From: Catonella massiliensis
GTDB taxonomy: Bacteria; Bacillota; Clostridia; Lachnospirales; Lachnospiraceae
Direction: 5' to 3'
Assembly: GCF_016651435.1 (NCBI RefSeq)
Contig: NZ_JAEPRJ010000001.1
Span: forward strand, 1,426,001-1,490,000
DNA length: 64,000 nucleotides
Made by a program: the position numbers and the translations under genes. Positions 55,582 through 64,000 of this stretch are shown one piece after another. The notes under the pieces were generated by a model. That model had not been told where the DNA came from and searched no databases. It was given only the letters and a program-made list of their open reading frames with translations. Each line of letters opens with the position of its first letter. Position 1 is the first letter of the stretch.

Positions 55582-58500
55582 TTAATTCTTCTTTACACCC
55601 AGCTCTACATTCTCACCGTTGATGTTCCACTCCTTAGTATAACCATCCAAAGAGCCGGTTACAATCTCGGTCGCCATTACATCAGTAAGTATGCTCTCTT
55701 TATTTGCCTGCATAAGAGCCTCGAGCTTCTCATTACCTTTAGCATATACAGTAATCTTGTCCATCACCTCAAAGCCTGCTTCCTTACGCATAGTCTGAAT
55801 CTTGCTTATAAGCTCTCTAACAAAGCCTTCTTCGATAAGCTCAGGAGTAAGCTCTCTGTCAAGAACCACTGTTATTCCATTCTCTGACTGAGTCTCAAAG
55901 CCCTCAACCTGTACGGCCTCATAGAGAAGGTCATCCATAGCAAGCTCTTCATCTACTCCGCCTACATTAAGCACAGTCTTGCCAGTTTCTTTAAGCTCTG
56001 TCATTACCTTAACACCATCCACATTGGCAAGCACTTCCTTAAGTGCATTAAGTCTGCTTCCAAATCTCTTGCCAAGGGTTCTAAGCTGTGGCTTAAAGGT
56101 GTAACCGCTAAACTTGCTTACATCATCAAGCATTGTTATATTCTTAACATTTAACTCTTCCTTTATGATGTCCATATACATTTCAGGAAGAACATTCTTA
56201 CCTGTTGCAAAGTTCACATACATATTGCCAATAGGCTGACGGTTCTTTATATTCGCCTCATTTCTGCCTGCACGTCCAAGCACAACTATCTCAAGCACCT
56301 TTTCCATATTGTCCTCAAGCTCTTTGTCAATATGGCTTTCATCAACCTTAGGGAAGTCGCACAGATGTATGCTCAAAGGAGCAGTCTTGTCTATACTTCT
56401 AACCAGGTTCTGATATATCTCCTCCGTCATAAAAGGAATCATAGGGGCCGCAGCCTTGCTTATCTCTACAAGGGCTGTATAAAGAGTAAGGTAAGCATTT
56501 ATCTTATCCTGCTCCATTCCCTTTGCCCAGAAACGGTTACGGCAGCGTCTTACATACCAGTTACTCATCTCATCTACAAAGTTAAGGAGTGCTTTTGCAG
56601 TCTCAAGTATGCGGTAGTTATCAAGGTTCTCCTCTACAGCCTTTATTGTAGAGTTAAGCTTTGAGAGGAGCCACTTGTCCATAACTGCAAGCTTGTCATA
56701 CTCAAGCTTATATTTGGTTGCGTCAAATTCATCTATATTTGCATAGAGCACAAAGAAAGCATAGGTATTCCAAAGTGTGCTCATAAACTTGCTCTGTCCC
56801 TCAGTTACAAGCTTGTCTGAGAAACGGTTTGGAAGCCAAGGTGCACTGTTAGCATAGAAATACCAACGTATTGCATCCGCACCATGCTTTGCAAGTGCAT
56901 CAAAAGGATCTACTGCATTTCCCTTAGATTTACTCATCTTCTGTCCGTTTTCATCAAGAACGTGTCCAAGCACGATGACATTCTTGTAAGGGGCTTCATT
57001 AAAGAGAAGGGTGGACTCAGCAAGAAGTGAATAGAACCAGCCTCTGGTCTGGTCTACAGCCTCTGAAATGAAGTCTGCCGGGAACTGCTTCTTAAAGAGT
57101 TCCACATTTTCAAACGGATAGTGATACTGTGCATAAGGCATGGCTCCTGAATCAAACCAACAGTCAATAACCTCAGGTACTCTATGCATTTCCTTACCGC
57201 AGTCCGGACACTTTATGGTTACCTTGTCAATAAATGGGCGGTGAAGCTCAATATCATCAGGGCAGTTATCACTCATTTCCTTTAGCTCTGCCTTGCTTCC
57301 TATAACGTGTACCTTGCCACACTCACAGGTCCAGGCAGGAAGAGGAGTACCCCAGTATCTGTTTCTTGAAAGTCCCCAGTCCTGTACGTTCTGGAGCCAG
57401 TCGCCAAATCTTCCCTTGCCTATACTTTCAGGTATCCAGTTTATCTTAGCATTGTTTTTAAGCAGGTCATCTCTTACTGCAGTCATCTTGATAAACCATG
57501 TCTCTTTTGCGTAGTAAATAAGAGGACTGTCACATCTCCAGCAGTGAGGATATTCGTGTTCAAACTTAGGCGCATCAAAAAGCAGCTTTCTGTCTTCTAA
57601 GTCCTGAAGCACTAGAGGATCCGCAGCCTTGATAAACTTGCCTGCAAAAGGGGTGTCCTCAGTAAGCTCACCCTGTTCATTAACAAACTGTACAAATGGA
57701 AGGTCATACTTTCTTCCGATTCTGGCATCGTCCTCACCAAAGGCAGGAGCAATATGAACTATACCGGTACCATCTGACATAGTAACATAGTCATCCATAA
57801 CTACGTAGTGGCCCTTTTTGTTCTGCTTCTTTGCAGCCTCACCCGCACAGGCAAAAAGTGGTTCATACTCACGTTTTTCAAGGTCTGAGCCCTTGTATCT
57901 CTCAAGGATTTCATAAGCCTTTATATCTTCAGACGCAAGTGGACCAAGAATCTTGTCTAAAAGTGCTTCTGCCATATAGTAGGTATATCCGTCTGCCGCC
58001 TTAACCTTTACATAGCTCTCCTTAGGATTCACACAAAGAGCTACGTTGGAAGGAAGTGTCCAAGGTGTGGTTGTCCAAGCCAGGAAATATGCATCCTCAC
58101 CAACCGCCTTAAATCTAACTACTGCAGAACGCTCCTTTACATTCTTATAGCCCTGTGCAACCTCGTGAGAAGAGAGGGAGGTACCGCAGCGAGGACAATA
58201 AGGTACTATTTTATGGCCTTTATATAAAAGGCCCTTTTTCCATATTTCTTTTAACGCCCACCACTCTGACTCAATGAAATCATCGTGATAGGTAACATAA
58301 GGGTTGTCCATATCTGCCCAGAAGCCTACCGTTCCTGAGAAGTCTTCCCACATTCCCTTAAATTTCCATACAGATTCCTTACATTTCTCAATGAAAGGCT
58401 CCATACCATACTCTTCTATCTGCTCTTTGCCGTTTAAGCCAAGGAGCTTTTCTACCTCTATCTCTACAGGAAGTCCATGGGTATCCCAGCCCGCTTTTCT

Positions 58501-58740
58501 AGGCACTCTATAGCCCTTCATAGTCTTATAGCGTGGAATCATATCCTTAATTACTCTGGTTTCAACATGTCCTATATGTGGCTTGCCATTGGCAGTAGGA
58601 GGACCATCAAAGAACATATAGGTAGGAGCATCCTTCCTACTCTCTATAGATTTTTCAAAAATCTTGTTATCATTCCAAAATTTAAGCGTAGCCTTTTCAC
58701 GGTCTACAAAGTTCATATCAGTTTTGACTTCTCTGTACAC
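55582..58740 (-). CDS. ileS: Isoleucyl-tRNA synthetase, type 2 (IleS2-like)
   Basis: Class I synthetase of 1052 residues. PHIGH (HIGH motif) is near residue 55, GWDTHGLPVE near 65, a zinc motif CPRCG near 183, the editing-domain TTPWTLPSN, and KMSKSKGNAVDP near 598. The GWDTHGLP form and the length of over 1000 residues match the eukaryote-like IleS2 group, which tends to tolerate mupirocin. The start is GTG at 58740 (AGAGGG upstream). No T-box leader is present. Confidence 0.93.
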   Translation of the reverse strand: MYREVKTDMNFVDREKATLKFWNDNKIFEKSIESRKDAPTYMFFDGPPTANGKPHIGHVETRVIKDMIPRYKTMKGYRVPRKAGWDTHGLPVEIEVEKLLGLNGKEQIEEYGMEPFIEKCKESVWKFKGMWEDFSGTVGFWADMDNPYVTYHDDFIESEWWALKEIWKKGLLYKGHKIVPYCPRCGTSLSSHEVAQGYKNVKERSAVVRFKAVGEDAYFLAWTTTPWTLPSNVALCVNPKESYVKVKAADGYTYYMAEALLDKILGPLASEDIKAYEILERYKGSDLEKREYEPLFACAGEAAKKQNKKGHYVVMDDYVTMSDGTGIVHIAPAFGEDDARIGRKYDLPFVQFVNEQGELTEDTPFAGKFIKAADPLVLQDLEDRKLLFDAPKFEHEYPHCWRCDSPLIYYAKETWFIKMTAVRDDLLKNNAKINWIPESIGKGRFGDWLQNVQDWGLSRNRYWGTPLPAWTCECGKVHVIGSKAELKEMSDNCPDDIELHRPFIDKVTIKCPDCGKEMHRVPEVIDCWFDSGAMPYAQYHYPFENVELFKKQFPADFISEAVDQTRGWFYSLLAESTLLFNEAPYKNVIVLGHVLDENGQKMSKSKGNAVDPFDALAKHGADAIRWYFYANSAPWLPNRFSDKLVTEGQSKFMSTLWNTYAFFVLYANIDEFDATKYKLEYDKLAVMDKWLLSKLNSTIKAVEENLDNYRILETAKALLNFVDEMSNWYVRRCRNRFWAKGMEQDKINAYLTLYTALVEISKAAAPMIPFMTEEIYQNLVRSIDKTAPLSIHLCDFPKVDESHIDKELEDNMEKVLEIVVLGRAGRNEANIKNRQPIGNMYVNFATGKNVLPEMYMDIIKEELNVKNITMLDDVSKFSGYTFKPQLRTLGKRFGSRLNALKEVLANVDGVKVMTELKETGKTVLNVGGVDEELAMDDLLYEAVQVEGFETQSENGITVVLDRELTPELIEEGFVRELISKIQTMRKEAGFEVMDKITVYAKGNEKLEALMQANKESILTDVMATEIVTGSLDGYTKEWNINGENVELGVKKN

Positions 58741-58760
58741 TATAATTCCCTCTTTCCATC

Positions 58761-58793
58761 AAAAAAATGTAGGGGCAAAAGAACTGCCCCTAC
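58761..58793 (-). terminator. Strong terminator hairpin just before ileS
   Basis: GTAGGGGCA / TGCCCCTAC perfect arms followed by ATTTTTTT on the minus strand. It ends the flagellar-side operon, but it also lies between the likely ileS promoter (TTGACA near 58830) and the ileS start 20 bases away. Confidence 0.75.
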
Positions 58794-58874
58794 CATGGTA
58801 AATTATATTTAAGCTTTTGTCAATCTTTAAGACTAACAACCTTTCATTTTATTTTCATTTTATTAGATATTATC

Positions 58875-59702
58875 CTACTTCACTAACTTAGACGCTATCT
58901 CAGCATAGCTTTGCCCTGCCTGAAGTTCAACTGTTCCGACTTTTATCCTTGTTGAATAGCCGTTGCTTACGAGATATCTGTTGAACTTGGCACTATCATC
59001 TATAATACCTAGAGCTTTAAGCGAGGCCGATACTCTCTCTGATGTCATACCTACAGAAACCGTAAAACTAACCTTGCTATATGCCACGCTTGGTTTAGGG
59101 GCTTCTTTAACCTGCTTTGGCTTTGGTTTAGCCTTTTTAGTTACCTTTTTATTTTTGGTGTCCCTGGACTTGGACTTTGTGGTCTCGGTGTTACTGTTTT
59201 GGGTATCTGAGGTTTTGGCCTCACTAGCTGTGGAGTTTCCACCTGCGGAAGTTCCTGCTTGTGCTGTTCCTTCCTTGGAAGGCTCTGCTTTGGCATTTCC
59301 GGTTTCGGCATTGCCGGTATTATCTCCTGTGGCAGTTCCTTCTTCTTTGGTCTTATTTCCTTCATCTGAGGTTTGCTCGGTTTCTCCACTTTCTTCACTG
59401 GGTGTATTGCTTATTGTTGAAGACGTATTTGACACTTTATCTTCTGTCTTAGATGTACTGCCTTCAACCTTTGATGCATTTTCATCCACCTTGATATCAG
59501 AGAGATTAGGCATCTTATCCTTCAGTGAATTAAGCTCCTTCTCCTGAAACTCGCTTACCGTCATCATACCAAGCTCTCTGGCTTTTGCCTTGATTTCATC
59601 ATCACTAAGAGCCTTATTAGACTTCCCATATACAAAATACATAATAGCAGCCATTAAAATAGCACCAAGCCCTATTCCTCTTAGCATATATTTTAACTTC
59701 AC
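58875..59702 (-). CDS. Membrane-anchored protein with C-terminal MltG/YceG-like domain
   Basis: This 275-residue protein has an N-terminal membrane helix (about 8-25), a Glu/Thr/Ser/Gly-rich low-complexity region (about 75-195) and a Lys/Pro-rich link (about 190-215). The C-terminal ~60-residue domain (SASLKALGIIDDSAKFNRYL, GTVELQAGQSYAEIASKL) resembles the LysM-like part of MltG/YceG endolytic transglycosylases. The catalytic MltG domain is absent. GTG start with GGAGG 8 bases upstream. It is the last gene of the flagellar-linked operon. Confidence 0.65.
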   Translation of the reverse strand: MKLKYMLRGIGLGAILMAAIMYFVYGKSNKALSDDEIKAKARELGMMTVSEFQEKELNSLKDKMPNLSDIKVDENASKVEGSTSKTEDKVSNTSSTISNTPSEESGETEQTSDEGNKTKEEGTATGDNTGNAETGNAKAEPSKEGTAQAGTSAGGNSTASEAKTSDTQNSNTETTKSKSRDTKNKKVTKKAKPKPKQVKEAPKPSVAYSKVSFTVSVGMTSERVSASLKALGIIDDSAKFNRYLVSNGYSTRIKVGTVELQAGQSYAEIASKLVK

Positions 59703-59716
59703 CTATGCTTCCTCCA

Positions 59717-60607
59717 TTACTTACCGTATAATCCAAGTATCAGCTGCACTTCACCCTGTCCCATACCTAATTCCTTGGATATTTCCATTACAGATTTGCC
59801 TTCAGAATGCATTTTTAATATCTTATCATTGGTGGATAGTTCCTCAGTAAGTTCAGGGCTAAGGTCAATCTCATCAATTTCTTCGGTAATCTCAGGAACC
59901 TCTGCATCCTTAAAAATGTCCCTCTCATCTGTGTCAAAGATATCATTTATATCAGACGGAATGTCCTCTACCTCTTTCTTCATCTTTACCAGATTCTTAG
60001 CCTGAGCAGGGACTTCAGCAGGCTTTATGGCAGCCTTTGCCTGTTCAATACCGGTAGGCACTCTGCGAGACTTCTCCTGCTTTACTTCCACAGGAGCCAC
60101 AGGCTTTGCTATCACAGTCTGCCTTACCTCTTTGACCTTAATCATCTTATCATCAAGATCGTTGTTAAGGGCTTTAATCCGCTCTTCTTCTCTCTCAAGC
60201 TCGTGTCTTAAGCCATCAATCTTAGCGGAGAAGTCCTTAAGATAATCACTCTTTTCATTAAGCATATCATAAAGGAATATAACTTCCTTATGGTTCTGCT
60301 CGATTTTCTCCATCAATTGTCCACTCATATCATTGATTGCAAGCATCTTATCATTGGCAATCTCGGACATCTTGTCAGCAAAGCCTCCAAGTTTGTCCTC
60401 AGAAATAGCTGAAAGCTTCTCAGAAAAGCCCTTCTCAACGCGCGTCATCACCTTTTTGACGCTGTCTTCACTAAGTGCCCTCCCTCGTATCTCTTCCGCA
60501 ATCTTTTCTTTCTCGTGATTATCAATGTCGGCCTTTTCTTTTATAAAGAAACTGGCGCCTATACAGCCTACTCCAATTATAAGACATATTATTACTATAA
60601 TATCCAT
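59717..60607 (-). CDS. Coiled-coil membrane protein with C-terminal HTH motif (DUF6115-like)
   Basis: A 296-residue product: one N-terminal membrane helix (about 3-22), a long coiled coil (about 30-170), an acidic stretch, and a C-terminal helix-turn-helix-like motif HSEGKSVMEISKELGMGQGEVQLIL (stated in two parts: HSEGKSVMEIS and KELGMGQGEVQ). That ending is typical of the DUF6115 group found in flagellar gene clusters of Clostridia. A role near the flagellar base or cell pole is inferred from the neighbours only. Confidence 0.68.
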   Translation of the reverse strand: MDIIVIICLIIGVGCIGASFFIKEKADIDNHEKEKIAEEIRGRALSEDSVKKVMTRVEKGFSEKLSAISEDKLGGFADKMSEIANDKMLAINDMSGQLMEKIEQNHKEVIFLYDMLNEKSDYLKDFSAKIDGLRHELEREEERIKALNNDLDDKMIKVKEVRQTVIAKPVAPVEVKQEKSRRVPTGIEQAKAAIKPAEVPAQAKNLVKMKKEVEDIPSDINDIFDTDERDIFKDAEVPEITEEIDEIDLSPELTEELSTNDKILKMHSEGKSVMEISKELGMGQGEVQLILGLYGK

Positions 60608-60617
60608 ACACCCTCAC

Positions 60618-60959
60618 TTATAATTTTATGTCTATTGTCCTTCCGGAAGTTTCAAGCATCTTGTCCATAACTTCAGAAAAATATTCATCATCATCTTCAG
60701 TCTTCTTTTTTCTCTTTTTCTTATCCTTGTCGACGTAGTATTCGTTATTACCCTTTTCTCTGGGATCAAAGCCATAATCCCTAAGTGCTGCATTATCGGC
60801 TTCATTGGTTCTTGTAAGCTTCCTGTCAGCCTGAGCATTCACTTCATGAGTTAAAAACCTTTGTTCCGCAGGTATCCTATTCTCCTCTGCAGTTCTATGT
60901 ATTGATACCTCCTGACTACGGTTAGGCATAAGATAATTATCAATATTTTGAATGGGCAT
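60618..60959 (-). CDS. Small hydrophilic protein of unknown function in the flagellar operon
   Basis: The 113-residue product has no membrane helix; it is rich in charged residues with a basic patch KKKRKKK and an acidic tail ending EYFSEVMDKMLETSGRTIDIKL. I recognise no family. GAGGTG stands 6 bases before the ATG. It is 18 bases after fapA and 10 before the coiled-coil gene, so it belongs to the same operon. Confidence 0.6.
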   Translation of the reverse strand: MPIQNIDNYLMPNRSQEVSIHRTAEENRIPAEQRFLTHEVNAQADRKLTRTNEADNAALRDYGFDPREKGNNEYYVDKDKKKRKKKTEDDDEYFSEVMDKMLETSGRTIDIKL

Positions 60960-60977
60960 AAGCTACACCTCGCTATC

Positions 60978-62579
60978 CTAGTACATATGCCTTGCTATGA
61001 CGTCAGCCCCATCCCTGACAAATCTAACGTTCTTAACAATCTCCCTCACATAAAGGGTGGCATCTACAACAACTACCTTCACTCCCGGATATACCAAGTT
61101 TCCTACTTCTATCACACCGCCATCCTGTGTGTTGATTTCTTCCTGCACGGCAGCAAACTCTTCCTGCATGGTTACAATATCCTCGCTATCCTTTTTATAT
61201 TCCATTGCAAGAAGCTTAAACTGAGCCAGCTTGTCAGGAGGCAGCTTACCATCACTTTGAAGCTTTCTTCTATATAGATCAATTGACTTACTTGATACGT
61301 CCATTCTCCGGACTGTCTCTTCGATTTTATTTTGCAAAGTCTTAAACTTAACCAGCAAAGTTGGATCCACACCCACTTCCATGTTGGTCTTTGTCCCCAT
61401 TTCAGAACCTGCATTTTTAACTCTGATTAATGTCTCTGACCTTATTGTTCCTCCATTTACATAGCCCTTCTTGCTATTTACTATGACATCTCCTTTAGCG
61501 GATACATCACTATGTATAATAGCGTCAGCCATCACGTAGCCACCGGAATTCACCGTGGTATTCTCTAGGAACTTAGCCACGATATTGCCGCCGGACTTAA
61601 GTATTCCCTTACCCATCCCACGGATACCACGCTTAAGTATAATCTTACCTCCGGCTACTATTTCAACGCCTTCGGCAGTTCCTCCTATAACAACATCTCC
61701 CGTAGCATTAATCTTCAGTCCGTTTATGACATTGCCCTTCACCTCTACATTGCCATCATAGTTAATATCGCCTGTAGACAAGTCTACGTCTTCCTTTACT
61801 ACAAATATATTGGATACCTTGACTCTCTTCTCATTATCAAGTATAGCGTGTCCGGAAATATTGCTTATAAGGTGAAGCCCATCCTCAGATAAGGTTATGT
61901 CTTTACCATATTTGAGCACAAGCTTTTCCACCTTAGACGGCTTAATGAGCCTTCCTCTAACATCCGTCCCCGGTGTACCTTCATCTTCTTTGATAAGCTC
62001 TGCAAGCTCATCACCTGCCTCTACACTTGCAATAATATCCAGGTCAAAGAAGTCCACAGAGCCATCCTCTTTTTCCTTAGGCTTTGCCTGTAAGTCGGTA
62101 TTGAATTTATAAATAATCTTGGCATCATGCCCGTCTATAGGTGCTTTACCTCTTGCCATAATATAATCTGTACAGTACTGCTTATTGTTCATATAGCTAT
62201 CTACCGCAGATTCAATTATGCCATATTTAACTCCATTAAACTCAAGATCCTTTAGCAAATCCTCCTTATGCATAATTCTACCTCCTGTTGAAGGTGGTAT
62301 AAACCTGCATACAGCCTGCATTCCATCATCCGAGATAGTAACTATCATTTTCTCGGCCTCAGGATAGGTCTTTTCGGTATTTGTCTTAAATATAAACGGC
62401 TCCTTAGCCTCCTGTACCGCCTTTGAAAATTCTTTATAGTCCATCTCAATGCTATGAGAACCAAGATAACTTGACAATTCATCAAGATTTAGCGGTGCTC
62501 CACCCTCACGGGGCGGAAAATACTTGATATATACTGCATCCTTAATAAGCATCTGAAAAAAAGCATTCTTATAAACCAT
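60978..62579 (-). CDS. fapA: FapA family protein (DUF342)
   Basis: The protein has an N-terminal KNAFFQMLI segment, and the middle has the right-handed beta-helix repeats of FapA (VEVKGNVINGLKINATGDVV, GGKIILKRGIRGMGKG). A coiled coil closes the C terminus before GGVIEVGNLVYPG. FapA proteins localise with flagella-associated or polar complexes in some bacteria; the exact role is unclear. I use the ATG at 62577-62579 (533 residues, GGGAG upstream); an ATG twelve codons earlier is also possible. It follows fliA. Confidence 0.85.
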   Translation of the reverse strand: MVYKNAFFQMLIKDAVYIKYFPPREGGAPLNLDELSSYLGSHSIEMDYKEFSKAVQEAKEPFIFKTNTEKTYPEAEKMIVTISDDGMQAVCRFIPPSTGGRIMHKEDLLKDLEFNGVKYGIIESAVDSYMNNKQYCTDYIMARGKAPIDGHDAKIIYKFNTDLQAKPKEKEDGSVDFFDLDIIASVEAGDELAELIKEDEGTPGTDVRGRLIKPSKVEKLVLKYGKDITLSEDGLHLISNISGHAILDNEKRVKVSNIFVVKEDVDLSTGDINYDGNVEVKGNVINGLKINATGDVVIGGTAEGVEIVAGGKIILKRGIRGMGKGILKSGGNIVAKFLENTTVNSGGYVMADAIIHSDVSAKGDVIVNSKKGYVNGGTIRSETLIRVKNAGSEMGTKTNMEVGVDPTLLVKFKTLQNKIEETVRRMDVSSKSIDLYRRKLQSDGKLPPDKLAQFKLLAMEYKKDSEDIVTMQEEFAAVQEEINTQDGGVIEVGNLVYPGVKVVVVDATLYVREIVKNVRFVRDGADVIARHMY

Positions 62580-62677
62580 ATACCCACTCCCTGTAATATT
62601 CCCCGTGTAATCCATCTATAATCCTAAGTATATGGTTAATCTCTGTATACTAAAGGATATTTTATGAATAACCGTCC

Positions 62678-63463
62678 TTACATTGCTCTTGTAAAAATAT
62701 CCATGTAATCGCCAAGCTTATCCTTAAGCTTAGTAAGTGCCTTAGTATGTAGCTGAGATACTCTTGACTCAGATACGGAAAGCACCTGGCTTATTTCTTT
62801 TAGGGTAAGCTCCTCATAGTAATAAAGGGCAATAACCTTTTGTTCTTTCTCAGTTAGCCCTTCTATTGCAGTCGCCAGAGATTCTTTAAGCTCTTCCTTT
62901 TCCACAGCCTCCTCAGGCTGTACATAGCTTGATATCCCAAGCTTGCTGCCTGAATTGTCGGCAACCAGATCGCTACCCTGTTCAAGGTAGTCATCAAGTG
63001 ATATAACACCCGACATCCCTACCTGACTCTGCCAATTCATATACTCCTCGACAGATATACCAAGCTCCTCAGCTATCTCCTCATCAGTAGCCATTCTACC
63101 ATATCTCTCTTCGATAGCGCGCTCAGCAGCCTCTAACTTTTTCTGACGCTGACGGGTAGTTCTGGGAATCCAGTCCATCTTCCTAATCTGGTCAAGAATT
63201 GCACCCTTAATTCTCAGGCTGGCATATGTCTCAAATTTGACTCCTTTTACATAGTCAAACTTATCTATTGCATCTATAAGCCCAAAAACGCCATATCCCA
63301 CCAAGTCATCATACTCTACATTGTAGCCGAGATACATAGACATACGTCCTGCTATAATTTTAACTAAGTTTGCATATTCAACAATAAGTTTTTCCCTTAT
63401 TTCCTGAGTCGGTTTTTTGGCATATTGCTCCCATAACTTCATCCCAACTTTTTCCTCTGCCAT
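62678..63463 (-). CDS. fliA: RNA polymerase sigma factor FliA/WhiG (sigma-28)
   Basis: Directs transcription of late flagellar and chemotaxis genes. Region 2 is LIDAIDKFDYVKGVKFETYA with IRKMDWIPR; region 4 is LTLKEISQVLSVSESRVSQL. The 261 residues are typical. I use the ATG at 63461-63463 with GGAGAG upstream; a TTG two codons earlier is less likely. Neighbours cheD and fapA agree with a flagellar operon. Confidence 0.93.
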   Translation of the reverse strand: MAEEKVGMKLWEQYAKKPTQEIREKLIVEYANLVKIIAGRMSMYLGYNVEYDDLVGYGVFGLIDAIDKFDYVKGVKFETYASLRIKGAILDQIRKMDWIPRTTRQRQKKLEAAERAIEERYGRMATDEEIAEELGISVEEYMNWQSQVGMSGVISLDDYLEQGSDLVADNSGSKLGISSYVQPEEAVEKEELKESLATAIEGLTEKEQKVIALYYYEELTLKEISQVLSVSESRVSQLHTKALTKLKDKLGDYMDIFTRAM

Positions 63464-63491
63464 AAACAACTCTCTCCTCTATATGCTTATT

Positions 63492-63791
63492 TTAGTTCGC
63501 TTGATTACCTTCGTCTTCGTTATCAGCCTTCTCTTCTTCTTTATTTTCTTCCGTCTCAGCCTGCTCTTTGGCATTTGCATTAGCATTAGCATTTGCCGTT
63601 TTGTCATTCTCCATATTAATTATCTTAATAAGAGCCTTCTTTGTAAGACTTCCGATAATCAAAAATATTATGAGTACAGCTAATAATATTTCAAGACTAC
63701 GCAGGGTTTCGTATCTGTTATATATACATATAAATATCGTAATAGCACCTGCTGACAGCATAATTGTAGCAGGTAAATATCTGTATTTCAT
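63492..63791 (-). CDS. Small two-helix membrane protein
   Basis: A 99-residue product with two membrane helices (about 7-25 and 33-50) and a highly charged tail containing ANANANANA and runs of Glu/Lys/Asp. No family is recognised. It overlaps cheD by four bases (ATGA) and precedes fliA by 28, so it is part of the flagellar/chemotaxis operon. Confidence 0.6.
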   Translation of the reverse strand: MKYRYLPATIMLSAGAITIFICIYNRYETLRSLEILLAVLIIFLIIGSLTKKALIKIINMENDKTANANANANAKEQAETEENKEEEKADNEDEGNQAN

Positions 63792-64000
63792 ATCTCTTTA
63801 CTTCCCTTACCCACAGCTTTTATCAAAAGTACTCCGGTTGATGAGTAAAATTCAATAGTTCTACCGTAATTCAACCCGGTGTCAGAAGCAACAATAGGTA
63901 TTCCAAGGGCTTTCAGCTTAGTCTTAACTGCCTCAACATTTCTATCTCCTACTCTTAGCATATCGTTAGAGTTCGAAAAAGCAAACATCTGAGCTCCACC
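63788..64000 (-). CDS. cheD: Chemoreceptor glutamine deamidase CheD, C-terminal part
   Basis: The frame is open to the right edge, so the 5' part is missing. The visible end GGAQMFAFSNSNDMLRVGDR, ALGIPIVASDTGLNYGRT and VLLIKAVGKG is the C-terminal half of CheD. CheD deamidates receptor glutamines and interacts with CheC in Firmicutes. The catalytic Cys and His lie beyond the window. Confidence 0.88.
   Translation of the reverse strand, partial: GGAQMFAFSNSNDMLRVGDRNVEAVKTKLKALGIPIVASDTGLNYGRTIEFYSSTGVLLIKAVGKGSKEI

Noticed and set aside
58963..59547. Plus-strand ORF of 194 codons
   Set aside because: Antisense shadow of the low-complexity Ser/Thr/Glu region of the MltG-like gene; no ribosome site.

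Overview
The window is chromosomal DNA from a low-GC Gram-positive of the Clostridia, most likely a motile, amino-acid-fermenting member of the Lachnospiraceae. The evidence is a glycine reductase locus (grdE, grdB, grdX) beside formate-tetrahydrofolate ligase, a flagellar sigma-28/CheD module, AAGGAGG-type ribosome binding sites, TTGACA/TATAAT promoters, and many genes of Lachnospiraceae-type families of unknown function. Almost all genes lie on the minus strand. The exceptions are a small secreted-peptide gene near 43.2 kb and the block at 46.6-48.9 kb.

Layout from left to right. 1-6.8 kb: glycine reductase B subunits, a YkvI-type transporter, a TetR regulator, grdX and fhs; this is Stickland glycine reduction linked to one-carbon metabolism. 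6.8-12.4 kb: ftsK, glmM and a YitT membrane protein. 12.6-13.2 kb: an array of six tRNA genes. 13.3-14.9 kb: RNase HI and a radical SAM protein. 15-20.7 kb: a three-gene Shango-type anti-phage operon (TerB-domain protein, DUF2791 ATPase, Lhr-like helicase). A previously unlisted 49-residue membrane-protein ORF precedes it, and a LexA-like SOS box sits on its promoter. 20.8-26.7 kb: an rRNA operon in the unusual order 16S-5S-tRNA-Ile-23S-five tRNAs, with two tRNA-Ser genes upstream. 27-38.3 kb: housekeeping genes, namely tsaD, rnz, rimI, tsaB, tsaE, tex, aspartokinase, homoserine dehydrogenase, an ACT regulator and prfB with its programmed frameshift.

38.4-49 kb is accessory DNA. It holds three exported proteins of unknown role, an IS110-family element with large structured non-coding flanks (candidate bridge RNA), and a possible peptide/HTH-TPR signalling pair. 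It also holds a leucine-rich-repeat surface protein, an HTH/nucleotidyltransferase toxin-antitoxin-like pair, and then holA. 49-53.3 kb: a DUF1275 protein, a transglutaminase-like protein, dapB, and birA running in frame into a lipoprotein. 53.4-55.5 kb: the two ends of a decayed group II intron, separated by a DUF2254 gene. 55.6-58.7 kb: a type-2 isoleucyl-tRNA synthetase. 58.9-64 kb: the end of a flagellar/chemotaxis operon (cheD, fliA, fapA and linked unknowns).

The most interesting features are the SOS-box-controlled Shango operon with its putative extra membrane component, the peptide/twin-HTH-TPR pair, the three evenly spaced dyads in front of grdE, the birA-lipoprotein nested reading frame, and the group II intron relic inserted at the ileS terminator. 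All functional calls come from reading the translated sequences; no database search was run.
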